Assembly: GCA_025210735.1 (NCBI GenBank)
Contig: JAOARD010000069.1
Span: forward strand, 62,001 to 126,000
Length of the DNA stretch: 64,000 nt
Direction: 5' to 3'
From: Bacteroidales bacterium
Lineage (GTDB): Bacteria; Bacteroidota; Bacteroidia; Bacteroidales; UBA6680
Each line of letters starts with the position of its first letter. Position 1 is the stretch's first letter. A program made the translations under genes and the position numbers. The notes below the pieces were generated by a model that saw nothing but the letters and a program-made list of their open reading frames with translations, was not told where the DNA came from and did not search any database. Shown piece by piece: positions 16,354 to 25,844 of the stretch.

Positions 16354-17483
16354 TAGATACAGATTATTATAAAAGTGAACTGGAACAACTAAAACAGAGT
16401 AGTGCATACAGAGAGCTTATATATAAAAAAACCGGATATATTGATATGTCTGGTAATGATTACCTTGGTATAGCAGCAAACCCGAACTTGTATAATGAGT
16501 TTTGCAATAATTTTCTTTCTGATCAGGAGTACAAGATGGGAGCTTGCTCATCCAGATTACTGAGTGGGAACCATATGGCAGCAGAGAAGCTTGAGCAGTG
16601 GTTTGAGCAGTGGTACGGAAGACCTTCATTATTGTTTAATAGCGGATACCATGCAAATACAGGCATGCTTCCTGCGTTAACATCTGCAAATCATTTTATT
16701 GTAGCCGATAAAATGGTACATGCAAGTATGATTGATGGAATAAGGTTAAGTAAAGCAAAGTTTGAGCGATTTAAACATAACGACATAAATCATCTTATCA
16801 GAATACTTGAAAAAAACAGATTGTATAGCGGAAAGATAGTTATAGCTGTTGAGTCAGTGTATAGTATGGATGGAGATGTAGCCCCATTAGAGGAACTTGT
16901 TGATATAAAAAACAGGTATAATGCTATGCTTATTGTTGATGAAGCACACGGGTTTGGTGTATTTGGAGATACTGGTAAAGGGCTATGTGAGCAATTAGGG
17001 GTAACAGATCAGGTTGATATTATTGTAGGAACGTTGGGAAAAGCAGCATCGTCAGTAGGTGCATTTGCTGTGTGTTCAGAACTAATTAAGAACTATCTGA
17101 TAAATAAGATGCGTTCATTAATTTTCTCAACAGCACTGCCTCCTATAAATAATATGTGGTCGTTATATACTACTAAGCTTATAACAGATATGCAAAAAGA
17201 GCGGAAACAACTTAAATGTGTTTCTGATATGTTGCGTAAGGAGATAACAGAAGCAGGCTTTTCAAGCTGTGGTGCCTCACAGATTGTACCGCTTATTGCA
17301 GGATCAAATGAGAAAGCTCTGGAGTTGTATAGTATGTTTGATAATGACAGTATTGATGCCCGTCCTGTACGATATCCTACAGTTCCAAAGGGTTCTGAAC
17401 GAATACGTTTTTCACTTTCGGCAGCACATACTGCAGAGGATATAAATGCTATTAAGAAGGTATTAAAACGAATAAAGCATTAA
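16350..17483 (+). CDS. bioF: 8-amino-7-oxononanoate synthase
   Basis: A 377-residue alpha-oxoamine synthase that joins pimeloyl-ACP and alanine to form KAPA. It has the NDYLG motif near residue 36, [22 protein letters not shown] and the PLP lysine Lys231 in [13 protein letters not shown]. It overlaps bioA by four bases and is followed by bioG after four. Other alpha-oxoamine synthases (Kbl, serine palmitoyltransferase) are closely related, but the operon settles the role. Confidence 0.95.
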   Translation: MIDTDYYKSELEQLKQSSAYRELIYKKTGYIDMSGNDYLGIAANPNLYNEFCNNFLSDQEYKMGACSSRLLSGNHMAAEKLEQWFEQWYGRPSLLFNSGYHANTGMLPALTSANHFIVADKMVHASMIDGIRLSKAKFERFKHNDINHLIRILEKNRLYSGKIVIAVESVYSMDGDVAPLEELVDIKNRYNAMLIVDEAHGFGVFGDTGKGLCEQLGVTDQVDIIVGTLGKAASSVGAFAVCSELIKNYLINKMRSLIFSTALPPINNMWSLYTTKLITDMQKERKQLKCVSDMLRKEITEAGFSSCGASQIVPLIAGSNEKALELYSMFDNDSIDARPVRYPTVPKGSERIRFSLSAAHTAEDINAIKKVLKRIKH

Positions 17484-17487
17484 TTGT

Positions 17488-18144
17488 ATGCGGATAGACT
17501 GGTGTAATAAAAAAGGAAATGACAAACTTATTCTGTTTTTCAACGGATGGGGGTTTGATACCAAAATGTTTAAAGAGTTCAATCATCAGAGTTATGATGT
17601 TTTGATGTTTTATCAGTATAACTCATCAGAGTTAAATGATATGCCGGATATCTCATCATATAAAGAGGTATATGTTGTAGCATGGTCGTTGGGTGTGTTT
17701 ATGGCACAATATATTATTAAAAATATTGAGATTAAAAAGGCTATTGCTATAAACGGAACACTTAACCCGATAGATGATAACAGAGGAATACCAGAGAGTA
17801 TTTTCAGAGGTACAATAGATAATCTTACTGAGCGAAATCTATATAAATTTAATGCACGATTGTTTGGTGGAGTAAGGAGTTATGATGAAAATCTGTTACC
17901 AAACGGAGATTACAAAGAGCGAAAGGTTGAGTTGGAGTGGTTATACAACACTATAAAAAGTAGCGATTGTAGTGAAAAAAATATATTCTCAAGAGCTGTT
18001 ATATCTGAAAAAGACATGATCTTTACATTGCAGAATCAAAGTACTGCGTGGAGTAACAGTGTTAATGATATAGTTTATGTAAACGGGGCACATTTTATAT
18101 TCCGAAGTATGGATAATTGGGACTCTGTAATTGGAGGCCTTTAA
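17488..18144 (+). CDS. bioG: pimeloyl-ACP methyl ester esterase BioG (DUF452)
   Basis: A 218-residue alpha/beta hydrolase. FFNGWGFD near residue 17 forms the oxyanion region, Ser67 in VVAWSLGVF is the nucleophile and His in NGAHFIFRS near the C-terminus completes the triad. BioG replaces BioH in several bacteria: it removes the methyl group from pimeloyl-ACP methyl ester, ending the BioC-initiated route to pimelate. The order bioA-bioF-bioG-bioC-bioD is that known from Bacteroides-type operons. Confidence 0.93.
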   Translation: MRIDWCNKKGNDKLILFFNGWGFDTKMFKEFNHQSYDVLMFYQYNSSELNDMPDISSYKEVYVVAWSLGVFMAQYIIKNIEIKKAIAINGTLNPIDDNRGIPESIFRGTIDNLTERNLYKFNARLFGGVRSYDENLLPNGDYKERKVELEWLYNTIKSSDCSEKNIFSRAVISEKDMIFTLQNQSTAWSNSVNDIVYVNGAHFIFRSMDNWDSVIGGL

Positions 18145-18165
18145 ATTATTTATGAATAGATACAG

Positions 18166-18948
18166 ATGAACAGAGAGTATAAATCAGAAAATTGTTGTAT
18201 AAATAAGAGCCTGATAAAGGAGCGGTTTCAGAATAGTTTTGAGACCTACAATTATGAAGCTTATGCCCAAAAGGAGATAAACAAAATCCTTATTGATATG
18301 GCAAGTGGCAATTGTATTAGTCCTGAAGCTATTTTTGAGATAGGTTGCGGAACAGGGATTCTTACAGACTTAATATGTAATACGTATAATCCTGATAAAT
18401 TATATATTAATGATCTCGTAGATGACGCTGAGATATACCTAAACAAGGTTATTGATAACAGATGCAGTTTTGATTTTATTCCCGGAGATATTGAGCATGT
18501 GCAATTTCCTTCTGAAACAGACTTAATAATGTCTGGATCGGCACTACAGTGGGTTACTGATTTTGATAGCTTTATTAATAAAGCATCAGATAGTCTTAAC
18601 AGAAATGGTTACCTGATATTTAATACGTTTGATAGTGGTAATTTTAAAGAGATAAAACATATTACAAAATCGGGAATTAATTACCTGCCTGTTGATGACC
18701 TTAAAATATCATTGGCAAAAGAGTTTGATATTTTAAGTATTAAAAGCGAAGAGATAAAGCTATATTTTAATTCGCCGCGCGATGTACTAAGACATATAAA
18801 GCGTACCGGAACAAATGCTATATCAAGAAAACGATGGACTCCTGCCGACTTTAACCATTTTGAGCATGAGTACAGACGATTGTTTTATTCAGAGAAAGGG
18901 TTTGTATTAACATATAACCCTCTGTACGTAGTAGCAAAGAAGCGATAA
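18166..18948 (+). CDS. bioC: malonyl-ACP O-methyltransferase
   Basis: A 260-residue SAM-dependent class I methyltransferase. Residues from about 60 carry IFEIGCGTGILT (motif I), followed by LYINDLVDDAE and MSGSALQWVTDF. BioC methylates malonyl-ACP so that it can be elongated as a pimelate precursor by the fatty-acid machinery; BioG then removes the methyl group. It starts 21 bases after bioG, and the 90-base gap to bioD holds nothing recognised. Confidence 0.95.
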   Translation: MNREYKSENCCINKSLIKERFQNSFETYNYEAYAQKEINKILIDMASGNCISPEAIFEIGCGTGILTDLICNTYNPDKLYINDLVDDAEIYLNKVIDNRCSFDFIPGDIEHVQFPSETDLIMSGSALQWVTDFDSFINKASDSLNRNGYLIFNTFDSGNFKEIKHITKSGINYLPVDDLKISLAKEFDILSIKSEEIKLYFNSPRDVLRHIKRTGTNAISRKRWTPADFNHFEHEYRRLFYSEKGFVLTYNPLYVVAKKR

Positions 18949-19038
18949 ACAGGTATGGATGCTGATAATTATAAGTCTATTTGAGGATGACTATAAGATT
19001 GAGTTCCATTTGACCATTGAGAAGAAAAAATAAACAAG

Positions 19039-19731
19039 ATGAAGAGAGCCAACTATATGTTTGTAACAGGAATAGATACCGATGCAGGAAAGAGTATTGT
19101 AACAGGATTGTATTATAAATATCTACTTAGCAAGAGTGAGAAAGTTATAACATTTAAAGCAATACAGACGGGTTGTAAAGATATTGCAGAGGATATTGTT
19201 ACTCATAGAGAGATAGCTGGCGTTAAACTTACCAAAGAGGATATTAATGGCGAAACCTGTCCGTATCTGTTTAATCATCCGTGTTCACCACATCTTGCAG
19301 CACAAATAGAGAACCGGATAATTGATCCGCACAATATTATAAAAGCTGCCAATAGACTTTCAGACAGGTATGATAAAATTGTGATTGAGGGAGCAGGAGG
19401 ATTAATGGTTCCAATTACCGGACAATACACCTCTGCCGATTTTGTTAAAGATTACAGAATCCCTGTTCTTCTGGTAACATCATCAAAGCTTGGTAGTATA
19501 AATCATACACTGCTTACACTTGAGTATATTAAAAGCAGAGGGATTGAGCTTTCTGGTATTATCTATAATGATTTTCCGAATAACGACACTATTATTACTG
19601 ACGATTCATACAGAGTAATATCAGATTTTGCAGAGAAGATGTTTTGTGATGTTCCTGTGTTAAGAGTACCTGTTGTTGATGATAGTAATAGCTGTAATAC
19701 AGATTGGGGTCTTATTAAAAAATGGCTGTAG
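19039..19731 (+). CDS. bioD: ATP-dependent dethiobiotin synthetase
   Basis: A 230-residue P-loop enzyme. The modified Walker A is GIDTDAGKS at residues 11-19, and VIEGAGGLMVPI is the second conserved block. ATQTGCK-like substrate contacts appear as AIQTGCKD. It closes the ureido ring of dethiobiotin from diaminopelargonate, CO2 and ATP. It is the last gene of the biotin operon; no hairpin terminator with a T-run was found in the 180 bases after it. Confidence 0.95.
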   Translation: MKRANYMFVTGIDTDAGKSIVTGLYYKYLLSKSEKVITFKAIQTGCKDIAEDIVTHREIAGVKLTKEDINGETCPYLFNHPCSPHLAAQIENRIIDPHNIIKAANRLSDRYDKIVIEGAGGLMVPITGQYTSADFVKDYRIPVLLVTSSKLGSINHTLLTLEYIKSRGIELSGIIYNDFPNNDTIITDDSYRVISDFAEKMFCDVPVLRVPVVDDSNSCNTDWGLIKKWL

Positions 19732-19851
19732 GTCCGGTTCGTAAATAAAAAAAGTTGAACTATATATACTTGTCTATTGGTATTTAAGGGGTGTTGTATT
19801 GTAATATTTGTTGTTGTTAAATAGCAGTATTGTTTCAATAAGTATCTTCTT

Positions 19852-19882
19852 TTTGCACTAATAAAAAAAAGCAATACCTTTA
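19852..19882 (+). promoter_or_regulatory. promoter candidate for the PaaK-like ligase
   Basis: A -33 TTTG (19852-19855) is followed after 19 bases by TACCTTTA (19875-19882), which differs from TAnnTTTG only in the last base. The ligase ATG is at 19911, giving a leader of roughly 25 bases. This suggests the ligase is transcribed separately from the biotin genes. Confidence 0.45.
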
Positions 19883-19910
19883 ATGCACAATAAATAAACC
19901 CGAAAAACAG

Positions 19911-21209
19911 ATGTTTATACCAGAGATTGAAAAATGCTCTAAATCAGATATTAGAGCATATCAAGAGGATCGATTAGCAGAGTTGTTGGTATACCTGAAA
20001 AATCACTCTAAATTCTATCAGAATCTATTTAAAGATAATAATATTGATATAAGAGATATTAAAACATTGGATGACCTTGTAAAGGTTCCTGTAACTACAA
20101 AAGATCATCTGCAGAATCAGAATTCAGATTTTTTATGTGTCCCTAAAAATAAGATTGTTGACTACACAACAACATCAGGTACGCTTGGCGATCCGGTTAC
20201 ATTTGCTCTTACAGATAAAGATATTGATCGTTTAGCATATAACGAGTACATATCGTTTGCCTGTGCCGATGGCTCTGATGAGGATATATTTCAGCTGATG
20301 GTAACAATGGACAGACGATTTATGGCTGGCCTGGCTTACTACTCAGGTATCAGAAAGCTTGGAGCAGGTATAGTACGTGTTGGACCTGGTAACCCGGGAT
20401 TGCAGTTTGATACAATAAACAGAATAAAACCAAATGCTTTTATTACTGTTCCATCGTTCTTGTTAAAGCTTATTGAGTATGCAGAGAAGAATGGAATTGA
20501 TTATCGTAATACATCGATTAAAAAGGCTGTATGTATTGGTGAATCAATAAGAACTCCTGATTTTGAGCTAAACCCGTTAAGCAGACAGATTAAGGATAAG
20601 TGGGATATTAAACTATACTCTACCTATGCCTCAACCGAGATGGGTACAGCGTTTACTGAGTGTGGTCAGGGTAAAGGAGGTCATCATCATCCGGAGATGA
20701 TAATTGTTGAATTTCTGGATGAGAACGATATGCCTGTTAAAGATGGCGAAGCCGGAGAGGTTACAATTACTACCCTTGGTGTTGAGGCAATGCCGCTGTT
20801 ACGTTTTAAAACAGGAGATATATGTTACCACTATACAGATAAGTGTGAGTGTGGAAGAAACACGGTACGTCTTGGGCCAGTTATTGGGCGTAAAAAACAG
20901 ATGATAAAATATAAAGGAACAACACTTTACCCTCCTGCACTATATGATCTTCTGAACGATTTTCAGGATATAGAGAACTATATTGTAGAGGTATCAACAA
21001 ATAGTATAGGAACAGATGATATATTAATTAATGTTGGAAGTAAAAATATATCAGAATCGTTTGAGAAGAGGATTAAAGATCATTTTAGGGCTAAGTTAAG
21101 AGTTGCCCCAACTGTTAAGTTTGAGAAGATAAGTGATATTTATAAAAAGCAGTTCCCTGAAATGAGCAGAAAACCTATAACATTTATAGATAATAGAGAC
21201 AAGAATTAA
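19911..21209 (+). CDS. phenylacetate-CoA ligase-like adenylate-forming enzyme
   Basis: A 432-residue PaaK-type member of the ANL superfamily. The AMP-binding loop is TTTSGTLGDPV, followed by YSTYASTEMG and LRFKTGDI; the C-terminal subdomain includes GRKKQMIKYKGTTLYP. Cysteines in CYHYTDKCECGRN resemble the metal site of PaaK enzymes. Members activate aryl or acyl carboxylates as adenylates and then thioesters. Flexirubin-type clusters use such an enzyme to load 4-coumarate, and the lyase lies only 6.5 kb away across the biotin operon, so a loading role is plausible. A catabolic phenylacetate role is less likely, because no paa genes are near. Confidence 0.85.
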   Translation: MFIPEIEKCSKSDIRAYQEDRLAELLVYLKNHSKFYQNLFKDNNIDIRDIKTLDDLVKVPVTTKDHLQNQNSDFLCVPKNKIVDYTTTSGTLGDPVTFALTDKDIDRLAYNEYISFACADGSDEDIFQLMVTMDRRFMAGLAYYSGIRKLGAGIVRVGPGNPGLQFDTINRIKPNAFITVPSFLLKLIEYAEKNGIDYRNTSIKKAVCIGESIRTPDFELNPLSRQIKDKWDIKLYSTYASTEMGTAFTECGQGKGGHHHPEMIIVEFLDENDMPVKDGEAGEVTITTLGVEAMPLLRFKTGDICYHYTDKCECGRNTVRLGPVIGRKKQMIKYKGTTLYPPALYDLLNDFQDIENYIVEVSTNSIGTDDILINVGSKNISESFEKRIKDHFRAKLRVAPTVKFEKISDIYKKQFPEMSRKPITFIDNRDKN

Positions 21210-21238
21210 CGCTTATATTTTTTACTAAATCAAATTTT

Positions 21239-21844
21239 ATGAAAAAGCTAGTACTAACACTATTTGTTATTTGCACCTTCGGTTTGTTGTCGTCAAACGC
21301 TCAGAAGATAAGAGTAACAGATGGAGATTTATCTCTGCTAAAAGGTCAAAAACTTATAAACCTGGAGTTTACGTACAACGACCTTAAAGTAGGTAAGATG
21401 TCAGAGCAGGATTATCTTGACAGAAAGGTAAAGGATTACAATAAAAAAGAGGCCGGACGTGGCGAGAGATTTCTTGAGTCGTGGAAAGGTGACAGAGAGA
21501 CAAGGTATGAGGTTAAGTTTATGGAGTTGCTAAGCAAATATCTTGTTCGTAAAGGAACAGAGGTTGATACTGATGTTAAAAATTCGGAGTATAAGATGGT
21601 GATAAATACATTCTTTATTGAGCCGGGATTTAATATTGGTATTACAAGACGTAATGCTGCTGTAAGTATGACTATTGATGTATATAAGACCTCAACAAAC
21701 GAGAAGGTTGCTACAGTAACAATAAAGAACTCTCCGGGAACATCAATGGGTAACGATTATGATACAGGTGAGCGAATTAGTGAGGCTTACGCTAAAGCAG
21801 GTAAGTCGTTTGCAAAGTTCCTGTTAAAGAAAAAATATATTTAA
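21239..21844 (+). CDS. secreted protein of unknown function
   Basis: A 201-residue protein with a signal peptide (about residues 1-21, cleaved before QKIRV). The mature part has alternating hydrophobic residues suggesting a mixed alpha/beta fold, with MVINTFFIEPGFNIG and AAVSMTIDVYKT as likely strands. I do not recognise a named domain; the look is that of Bacteroidota periplasmic proteins with a C-terminal DUF4410-like strand pattern. It starts 29 bases after the ligase and ends at a terminator, so it may be cotranscribed with it. Confidence 0.7.
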   Translation: MKKLVLTLFVICTFGLLSSNAQKIRVTDGDLSLLKGQKLINLEFTYNDLKVGKMSEQDYLDRKVKDYNKKEAGRGERFLESWKGDRETRYEVKFMELLSKYLVRKGTEVDTDVKNSEYKMVINTFFIEPGFNIGITRRNAAVSMTIDVYKTSTNEKVATVTIKNSPGTSMGNDYDTGERISEAYAKAGKSFAKFLLKKKYI

Positions 21845-21854
21845 TATGATATGC

Positions 21855-21882
21855 GGGTCGCTGAAAAGCGGCCTGTTTTTTT
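21855..21882 (+). terminator. rho-independent terminator
   Basis: Stem GGTCGCT (21856-21862) pairs with AGCGGCC (21867-21873) with one G-U pair, around a GAAA tetraloop, followed by a run of seven T. It ends transcription of the upstream secreted-protein gene and touches the stop of the convergent comF gene. Confidence 0.85.
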
Positions 21883-22570
21883 ATAGTACTGTTGCTATTG
21901 ATGCAACAGACACTTTTGCTCCTTTAATTGATAACAGTTCAGTTATACAAGATTCCAGTGTTGCTCCGGTTGTAATTACATCGTCAATAATAATAAAGTG
22001 TTTATTCTCCCATCTATTATTGTTGTTTACAGCAAATGCCTTTTTTACATTATCGCATCGTTCTGTTCTGCTCTTTTTTGTTTGAGACTCTGTGTTTTTT
22101 ACTCTTAAAAGAAGATTTGTCTCTACGGGTATTCCGGTTGATATATTTATACCTTTTGAAATCAGATAACTTTGATTAAATCCACGCTTTAATAGTTTCT
22201 TTTTGTGGAGTGGTACCGGAATTATTGCATCAATACCTCTAAACCTGTATGCCTCTTTTATCTGACTGCCAAGAAGCTCACCTAATCTTATTGCAAGATC
22301 TTTGTTAGTATGATATTTTATGCTGTGTAGTAGCCGTTGAACAATATCATGTTTCTCATAGAATAGCAGAGCTGTTGCACACTCAATATTTACTCTGCCC
22401 CAGAATGCCTGCTCAACTGTATTGTCTTTCATGTCCTGATAATAGGTAAACGGAAGGTCTCTTTCACACAAAGAACAGAGGATTTTGTTGTGTGTATAAA
22501 TAGGTCTTTCGCATCCCGGACAAACGGCAGGAAATAAAATTCGCGAAAGTTCTTTGAAGTATTTTCTCAT
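21881..22570 (-). CDS. comF: ComF family phosphoribosyltransferase-like protein
   Basis: A 229-residue protein with an N-terminal zinc-finger-like segment (CPGCERPIYTH..CSLCERDLP, about residues 18-40) and a C-terminal phosphoribosyltransferase fold with the PRPP loop FIIIDDVITTGATLESC near 190-206. The IPVPLHKKK and GFNQSY motifs are typical of ComF/GntX. ComF homologues act in natural transformation or DNA uptake in many bacteria; the activity in this phylum is not shown by sequence. The stop lies inside the terminator of the convergent gene. Confidence 0.93.
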   Translation of the reverse strand: MRKYFKELSRILFPAVCPGCERPIYTHNKILCSLCERDLPFTYYQDMKDNTVEQAFWGRVNIECATALLFYEKHDIVQRLLHSIKYHTNKDLAIRLGELLGSQIKEAYRFRGIDAIIPVPLHKKKLLKRGFNQSYLISKGINISTGIPVETNLLLRVKNTESQTKKSRTERCDNVKKAFAVNNNNRWENKHFIIIDDVITTGATLESCITELLSIKGAKVSVASIATVL

Positions 22571-22672
22571 AAATATTCTGTTGTGTATGTACAGTGAAAT
22601 TAGTTAAAAAATGGAGGGTAATTAATATTTGAGAGGTGATATATATTAATGTTTTTCTATTGATATAATATC

Positions 22673-22680
22673 TATTTTTG
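22673..22680 (+). promoter_or_regulatory. -7 promoter box of recQ
   Basis: TATTTTTG fits TAnnTTTG. It ends six bases before the ATG at 22687, so the message would be leaderless or nearly so. A weak T-rich -33 region lies at 22652-22657. Confidence 0.45.
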
Positions 22681-22686
22681 TTACTT

Positions 22687-24822
22687 ATGAAAAGAGCAAA
22701 AGAGATACTAAAAAAATATTATGGGTACGACTCATTCAGACCATTACAAGAGAAAGCTATAGAATCTCTGATCAATGGTAATAGTTCAGTTGTGCTAATG
22801 CCAACAGGAGGAGGAAAATCTGTAATATTTCAGGTTGCAGCAATGGTCAGAGAAGGAGTTGGTGTTGTAATATCGCCTCTTATTGCTCTTATGAAAGATC
22901 AGGTTGAAGGTTTGAAATCAAATGGAATAGAAGCAGAGTTTATTAATAGCTCGCAAACAACATCAGATCAGAACCGGGTTATGCAGGATGTGCTTTCTGG
23001 CAAGGTAAAACTTCTGTATATATCTCCTGAGAAGTTGCTTACACGTGATATGTATTATCTGCTTAAGGATATTCAGGTTGCTCTTTTTGCAATTGATGAG
23101 GCGCACTGTATATCGGCATGGGGACACGATTTCAGACCGGAGTATACCAAGCTTGCCGGACTAATAGACTCATTTAATAATGTTCCTACTGTTGCCCTTA
23201 CCGCTACAGCAGACAGAATTACACGCGACGATATTGTAAAGCAGCTTAATCTGAAAAGTCCGGAGATGTTTATTGATTCGTTTGACAGACCGAATCTGAG
23301 CCTGAATGTTATGCCGGCAAAAAACAGGTTGAATGCAATACTTGACTTTATAAATCTGAGACCAGGTAAATCGGGTATAATATATTGTCTTAGTCGTAAA
23401 CAGACAGAGAAACTTGCAGAGAGTCTTAATAATAACGGAATAATTGCGAACTTTTATCATGCAGGACTATCTGCATCAGAACGATCAAAGGTTCAGACAG
23501 ATTTTATTACAGATCGTGTACCAATAATATGTGCTACAATTGCATTTGGTATGGGTATAGATAAATCTAATGTGCGCTGGGTTATTCATTATAACCTGCC
23601 AAAGAATATAGAGAACTATTATCAGGAGATAGGACGTGCCGGGCGTGATGGTATGCCGGCAGATACGCTTCTTTTCTATAATTTTCAGGATGTAATTCTG
23701 CTAAGAAGTTTTATTAGTGAGGGTGCTCAGCAGGAGATAATGAATAATAAGCTTAACAGGATGCAGCAGTATGCCGATTCATTGGTATGCAGACGACGTA
23801 TTTTGCTTAACTATTTTAATGAACCTTATGATGAGAATTGTGGAAACTGTGATGTATGCAAGAGTCCGCCAAAACAGTTTGATGGGACAGTAATAGCCCA
23901 GAAAGCTCTGTCTGCTATAACTCGTTTAAAGGAGCAGGAAGCAACAGGAATGGTAATTGATGTGTTGAGAGGATCGCATCGTTCTGATGTACTTAATAAA
24001 GGCTATAATAATATAAAAACATTTGGAGCAGGCAGAGATATATCTGCATTTGACTGGAAGCACTATATTATGCAGTTGGTTAATACCGGATTGGTTGATA
24101 TAGCATATGACAGAGATAATGCATTGCAATTAACAGAGCTGTCTACAGATGTTCTTTATAGCAGAAAGAAGGTTATGATGGTGCATCCGGCAGAGTTTAA
24201 TGATATTATTGCAGAACGCAAAGAGAGTGTTAAACCTAAAAGTAAGAGTAAACAGCTTACAGAAGAGTTATTTGAAGAGCTTAGAGTTTTGCGACGAGAA
24301 CTTGCTGTTGCAAAAGGTATTGCGCCATATATGTTGTTCTCTGATGCAACACTTACCGATATGGCAACAAAAAGACCTGTTACACCTGCTGAGATGAAGA
24401 ATATTGAAGGTGTTAGTGAAGCAAAGTATAATACATACGGATCATACTTCCTTGATGGTATTTGCAAGTTTGTGAACCAAAAAATGAAAGATGGCAGGAG
24501 TATAAAAGGTGGTACCTATATTGAAACCTGGAATTTATATCAGCTCGGACTTACCCCGGATGAGATCTCTAAAAAGAGAAAGCTGAATCTGATAACTGTA
24601 TACTCACATATTGCACATCTGTTTGAGAAAGGATACAATATTGACATATACAGATATGTAAGAAGTGACGAGGTTGAGAGAGTAAAGAGTGCCGTAAAGG
24701 TGTGTGGAGATAGTAAATTAAAAGATATATATATTCATCTGAACGAGGAGATATCATATGAGAAGATCAGGTTATCTCTGTCGTTTCTGAAAAAAACAGA
24801 TAATGGGAATAATCAGAATTAA
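22687..24822 (+). CDS. recQ: ATP-dependent DNA helicase RecQ
   Basis: A 711-residue superfamily 2 helicase. Helicase motifs: LMPTGGGKS (I), AIDEAHCISAWGHDFRPEY (II with the aromatic-rich loop), ALTATAD (III), FGMGIDK and QEIGRAGRDG (V-VI). The RecQ zinc-binding cysteines appear in LVCRRRILLNYF and CGNCDVC. A winged-helix domain, an HRDC domain (about residues 530-605) and a C-terminal helix-turn-helix (about 615-670, TPDEISKKRKL) follow. The ATG at 22687 is preferred over the TTG nine bases upstream because that TTG forms part of the -7 box. The 3' end overlaps folB by 20 bases. Confidence 0.96.
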   Translation: MKRAKEILKKYYGYDSFRPLQEKAIESLINGNSSVVLMPTGGGKSVIFQVAAMVREGVGVVISPLIALMKDQVEGLKSNGIEAEFINSSQTTSDQNRVMQDVLSGKVKLLYISPEKLLTRDMYYLLKDIQVALFAIDEAHCISAWGHDFRPEYTKLAGLIDSFNNVPTVALTATADRITRDDIVKQLNLKSPEMFIDSFDRPNLSLNVMPAKNRLNAILDFINLRPGKSGIIYCLSRKQTEKLAESLNNNGIIANFYHAGLSASERSKVQTDFITDRVPIICATIAFGMGIDKSNVRWVIHYNLPKNIENYYQEIGRAGRDGMPADTLLFYNFQDVILLRSFISEGAQQEIMNNKLNRMQQYADSLVCRRRILLNYFNEPYDENCGNCDVCKSPPKQFDGTVIAQKALSAITRLKEQEATGMVIDVLRGSHRSDVLNKGYNNIKTFGAGRDISAFDWKHYIMQLVNTGLVDIAYDRDNALQLTELSTDVLYSRKKVMMVHPAEFNDIIAERKESVKPKSKSKQLTEELFEELRVLRRELAVAKGIAPYMLFSDATLTDMATKRPVTPAEMKNIEGVSEAKYNTYGSYFLDGICKFVNQKMKDGRSIKGGTYIETWNLYQLGLTPDEISKKRKLNLITVYSHIAHLFEKGYNIDIYRYVRSDEVERVKSAVKVCGDSKLKDIYIHLNEEISYEKIRLSLSFLKKTDNGNNQN

Positions 24823-25156
24823 AGATATGGCATTCTATGCCTATCATGGTCATTTTGCAGAGGAGCAGATAGTTGGGAATAACTTTATAGTTAACCTGGA
24901 GATACATACAGATACAGATGCAGCAGCAAAATCAGATAATCTTGAAGATGCTTTAAATTATGTTGAGGCATATGAGATAATTAAAGAGCAGATGGAGATT
25001 AAATCGGCACTTCTGGAGCATCTGGTTAGCAGAATACTTGATGGTTTGTATGCTAAGTTTGGCGATGTAATATCAAAAGCAACTGTTGAGGTTAATAAGA
25101 TGAATCCGCCAGTTGGAGGAAAGATGCAGTGTGTAAGTGTTGAGATGACGAGATAA
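24803..25156 (+). CDS. folB: dihydroneopterin aldolase
   Basis: A 117-residue protein of normal family length. The motif FYAYHGHFAEEQIVGN near residues 11-26 is the FolB signature, with Glu in HFAEEQ contacting the pterin; LEHLVSRI provides the second conserved block and NKMNPPVGG the C-terminal one. It cleaves 7,8-dihydroneopterin in folate synthesis and acts as an octamer. The start overlaps the recQ end by 20 bases. Confidence 0.95.
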   Translation: MGIIRIKDMAFYAYHGHFAEEQIVGNNFIVNLEIHTDTDAAAKSDNLEDALNYVEAYEIIKEQMEIKSALLEHLVSRILDGLYAKFGDVISKATVEVNKMNPPVGGKMQCVSVEMTR

Positions 25157-25168
25157 AGTGTAGATGTA

Positions 25169-25366
25169 ATGACAGACAGACCTAAAAAGAAGGAATGCCC
25201 TAAATGTGGAGCAGAGTTCTCATGTTTTGCAGAAACCAAGCAACGGTGTTGGTGTATGGATGTAGAGTTATCTGAAGATACACTTAAGGTGTTAAACAGT
25301 GATTTTAACGGGTGTTTATGTCCTGATTGTTTAAATGAACTAGAGAACTCAGCAAAGAGAGGGTGA
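25169..25366 (+). CDS. cysteine-rich CWC family protein
   Basis: A 65-residue protein with the spacing CPKCGAEFSC, CWC and CLCPDC, which defines the Cys-rich CWC family. The cysteines probably bind one or two zinc ions. Function is unknown in the family. It follows folB after 12 bases and ends within a strong hairpin, so it is likely the last gene of the recQ-folB unit. Confidence 0.88.
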   Translation: MTDRPKKKECPKCGAEFSCFAETKQRCWCMDVELSEDTLKVLNSDFNGCLCPDCLNELENSAKRG

Positions 25367-25385
25367 TTTATCCTTCTCTTTGCTG
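25350..25385. terminator. long inverted repeat between convergent genes, probable bidirectional terminator
   Basis: CAGCAAAGAGA (25350-25360) pairs perfectly with TCTCTTTGCTG (25375-25385), and three further pairs (one G-U) extend the stem to 14 around an 8-base loop. The 5' arm lies inside the CWC coding end. There is no T-run on either side, so termination may need a factor. Confidence 0.5.
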
Positions 25386-25395
25386 AACACCTATA

Positions 25396-25809
25396 TTAAG
25401 AGTATACAGCCAAACCTTTTTTAGCCAAGGCTTCTTCAAATATATCAGGAAGTATAGGTCGTCTGTTTTTTGTAAGAACAGATGTAACCTTACCTTTTAT
25501 CATAAGTTTTCTGGTATCTTTGTGGTATATATCCTGATTAAAGATAAATCTTACTCCTTTTTTAGTAACCCCTAGTTTAACAGTGAATTTGTCATTAGGT
25601 ACAAGAGATGCTTTATACTCTATTTCAGCTTTAACAACAACAGCATCAATACCCTGGTTATGTAGTTCGGCAAAATCAAGTTCAACAAATTTTAGGAATT
25701 CATGACGGCAATGTTCCAGATAGTTCTGATAAACAGAATTGTTAACAATGCCTTGCAGATCACATTCGTAGTCACGTACCTGCATCTCTATTTCAAATAT
25801 ATATTCCAT
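25396..25809 (-). CDS. acyl-CoA thioesterase, YbgC/4HBT family
   Basis: A 137-residue hotdog protein. The segment VRDYECDLQGIVNNSVYQNYL matches the YbgC-type motif with Asp in ECDLQGIV as the presumed catalytic acid. It hydrolyses acyl-CoA or acyl-ACP thioesters in the cytoplasm; the true substrate is unknown. It stands alone, convergent with the CWC gene, and has its own -7 box. It is not similar enough to the cluster thioesterase at 1381-1806 to suggest recent duplication. Confidence 0.88.
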   Translation of the reverse strand: MEYIFEIEMQVRDYECDLQGIVNNSVYQNYLEHCRHEFLKFVELDFAELHNQGIDAVVVKAEIEYKASLVPNDKFTVKLGVTKKGVRFIFNQDIYHKDTRKLMIKGKVTSVLTKNRRPILPDIFEEALAKKGLAVYS

Positions 25810-25836
25810 ATCAGTTTATTAAATGATAACTGTTAG

Positions 25837-25844
25837 CAAAGGTA
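25837..25844 (-). promoter_or_regulatory. -7 promoter box for the thioesterase
   Basis: On the minus strand this reads TACCTTTG, a perfect TAnnTTTG match. It lies 28 bases upstream of the ATG at 25809. No clear -33 element was found. Between here and 25965 nothing else is seen. Confidence 0.45.
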
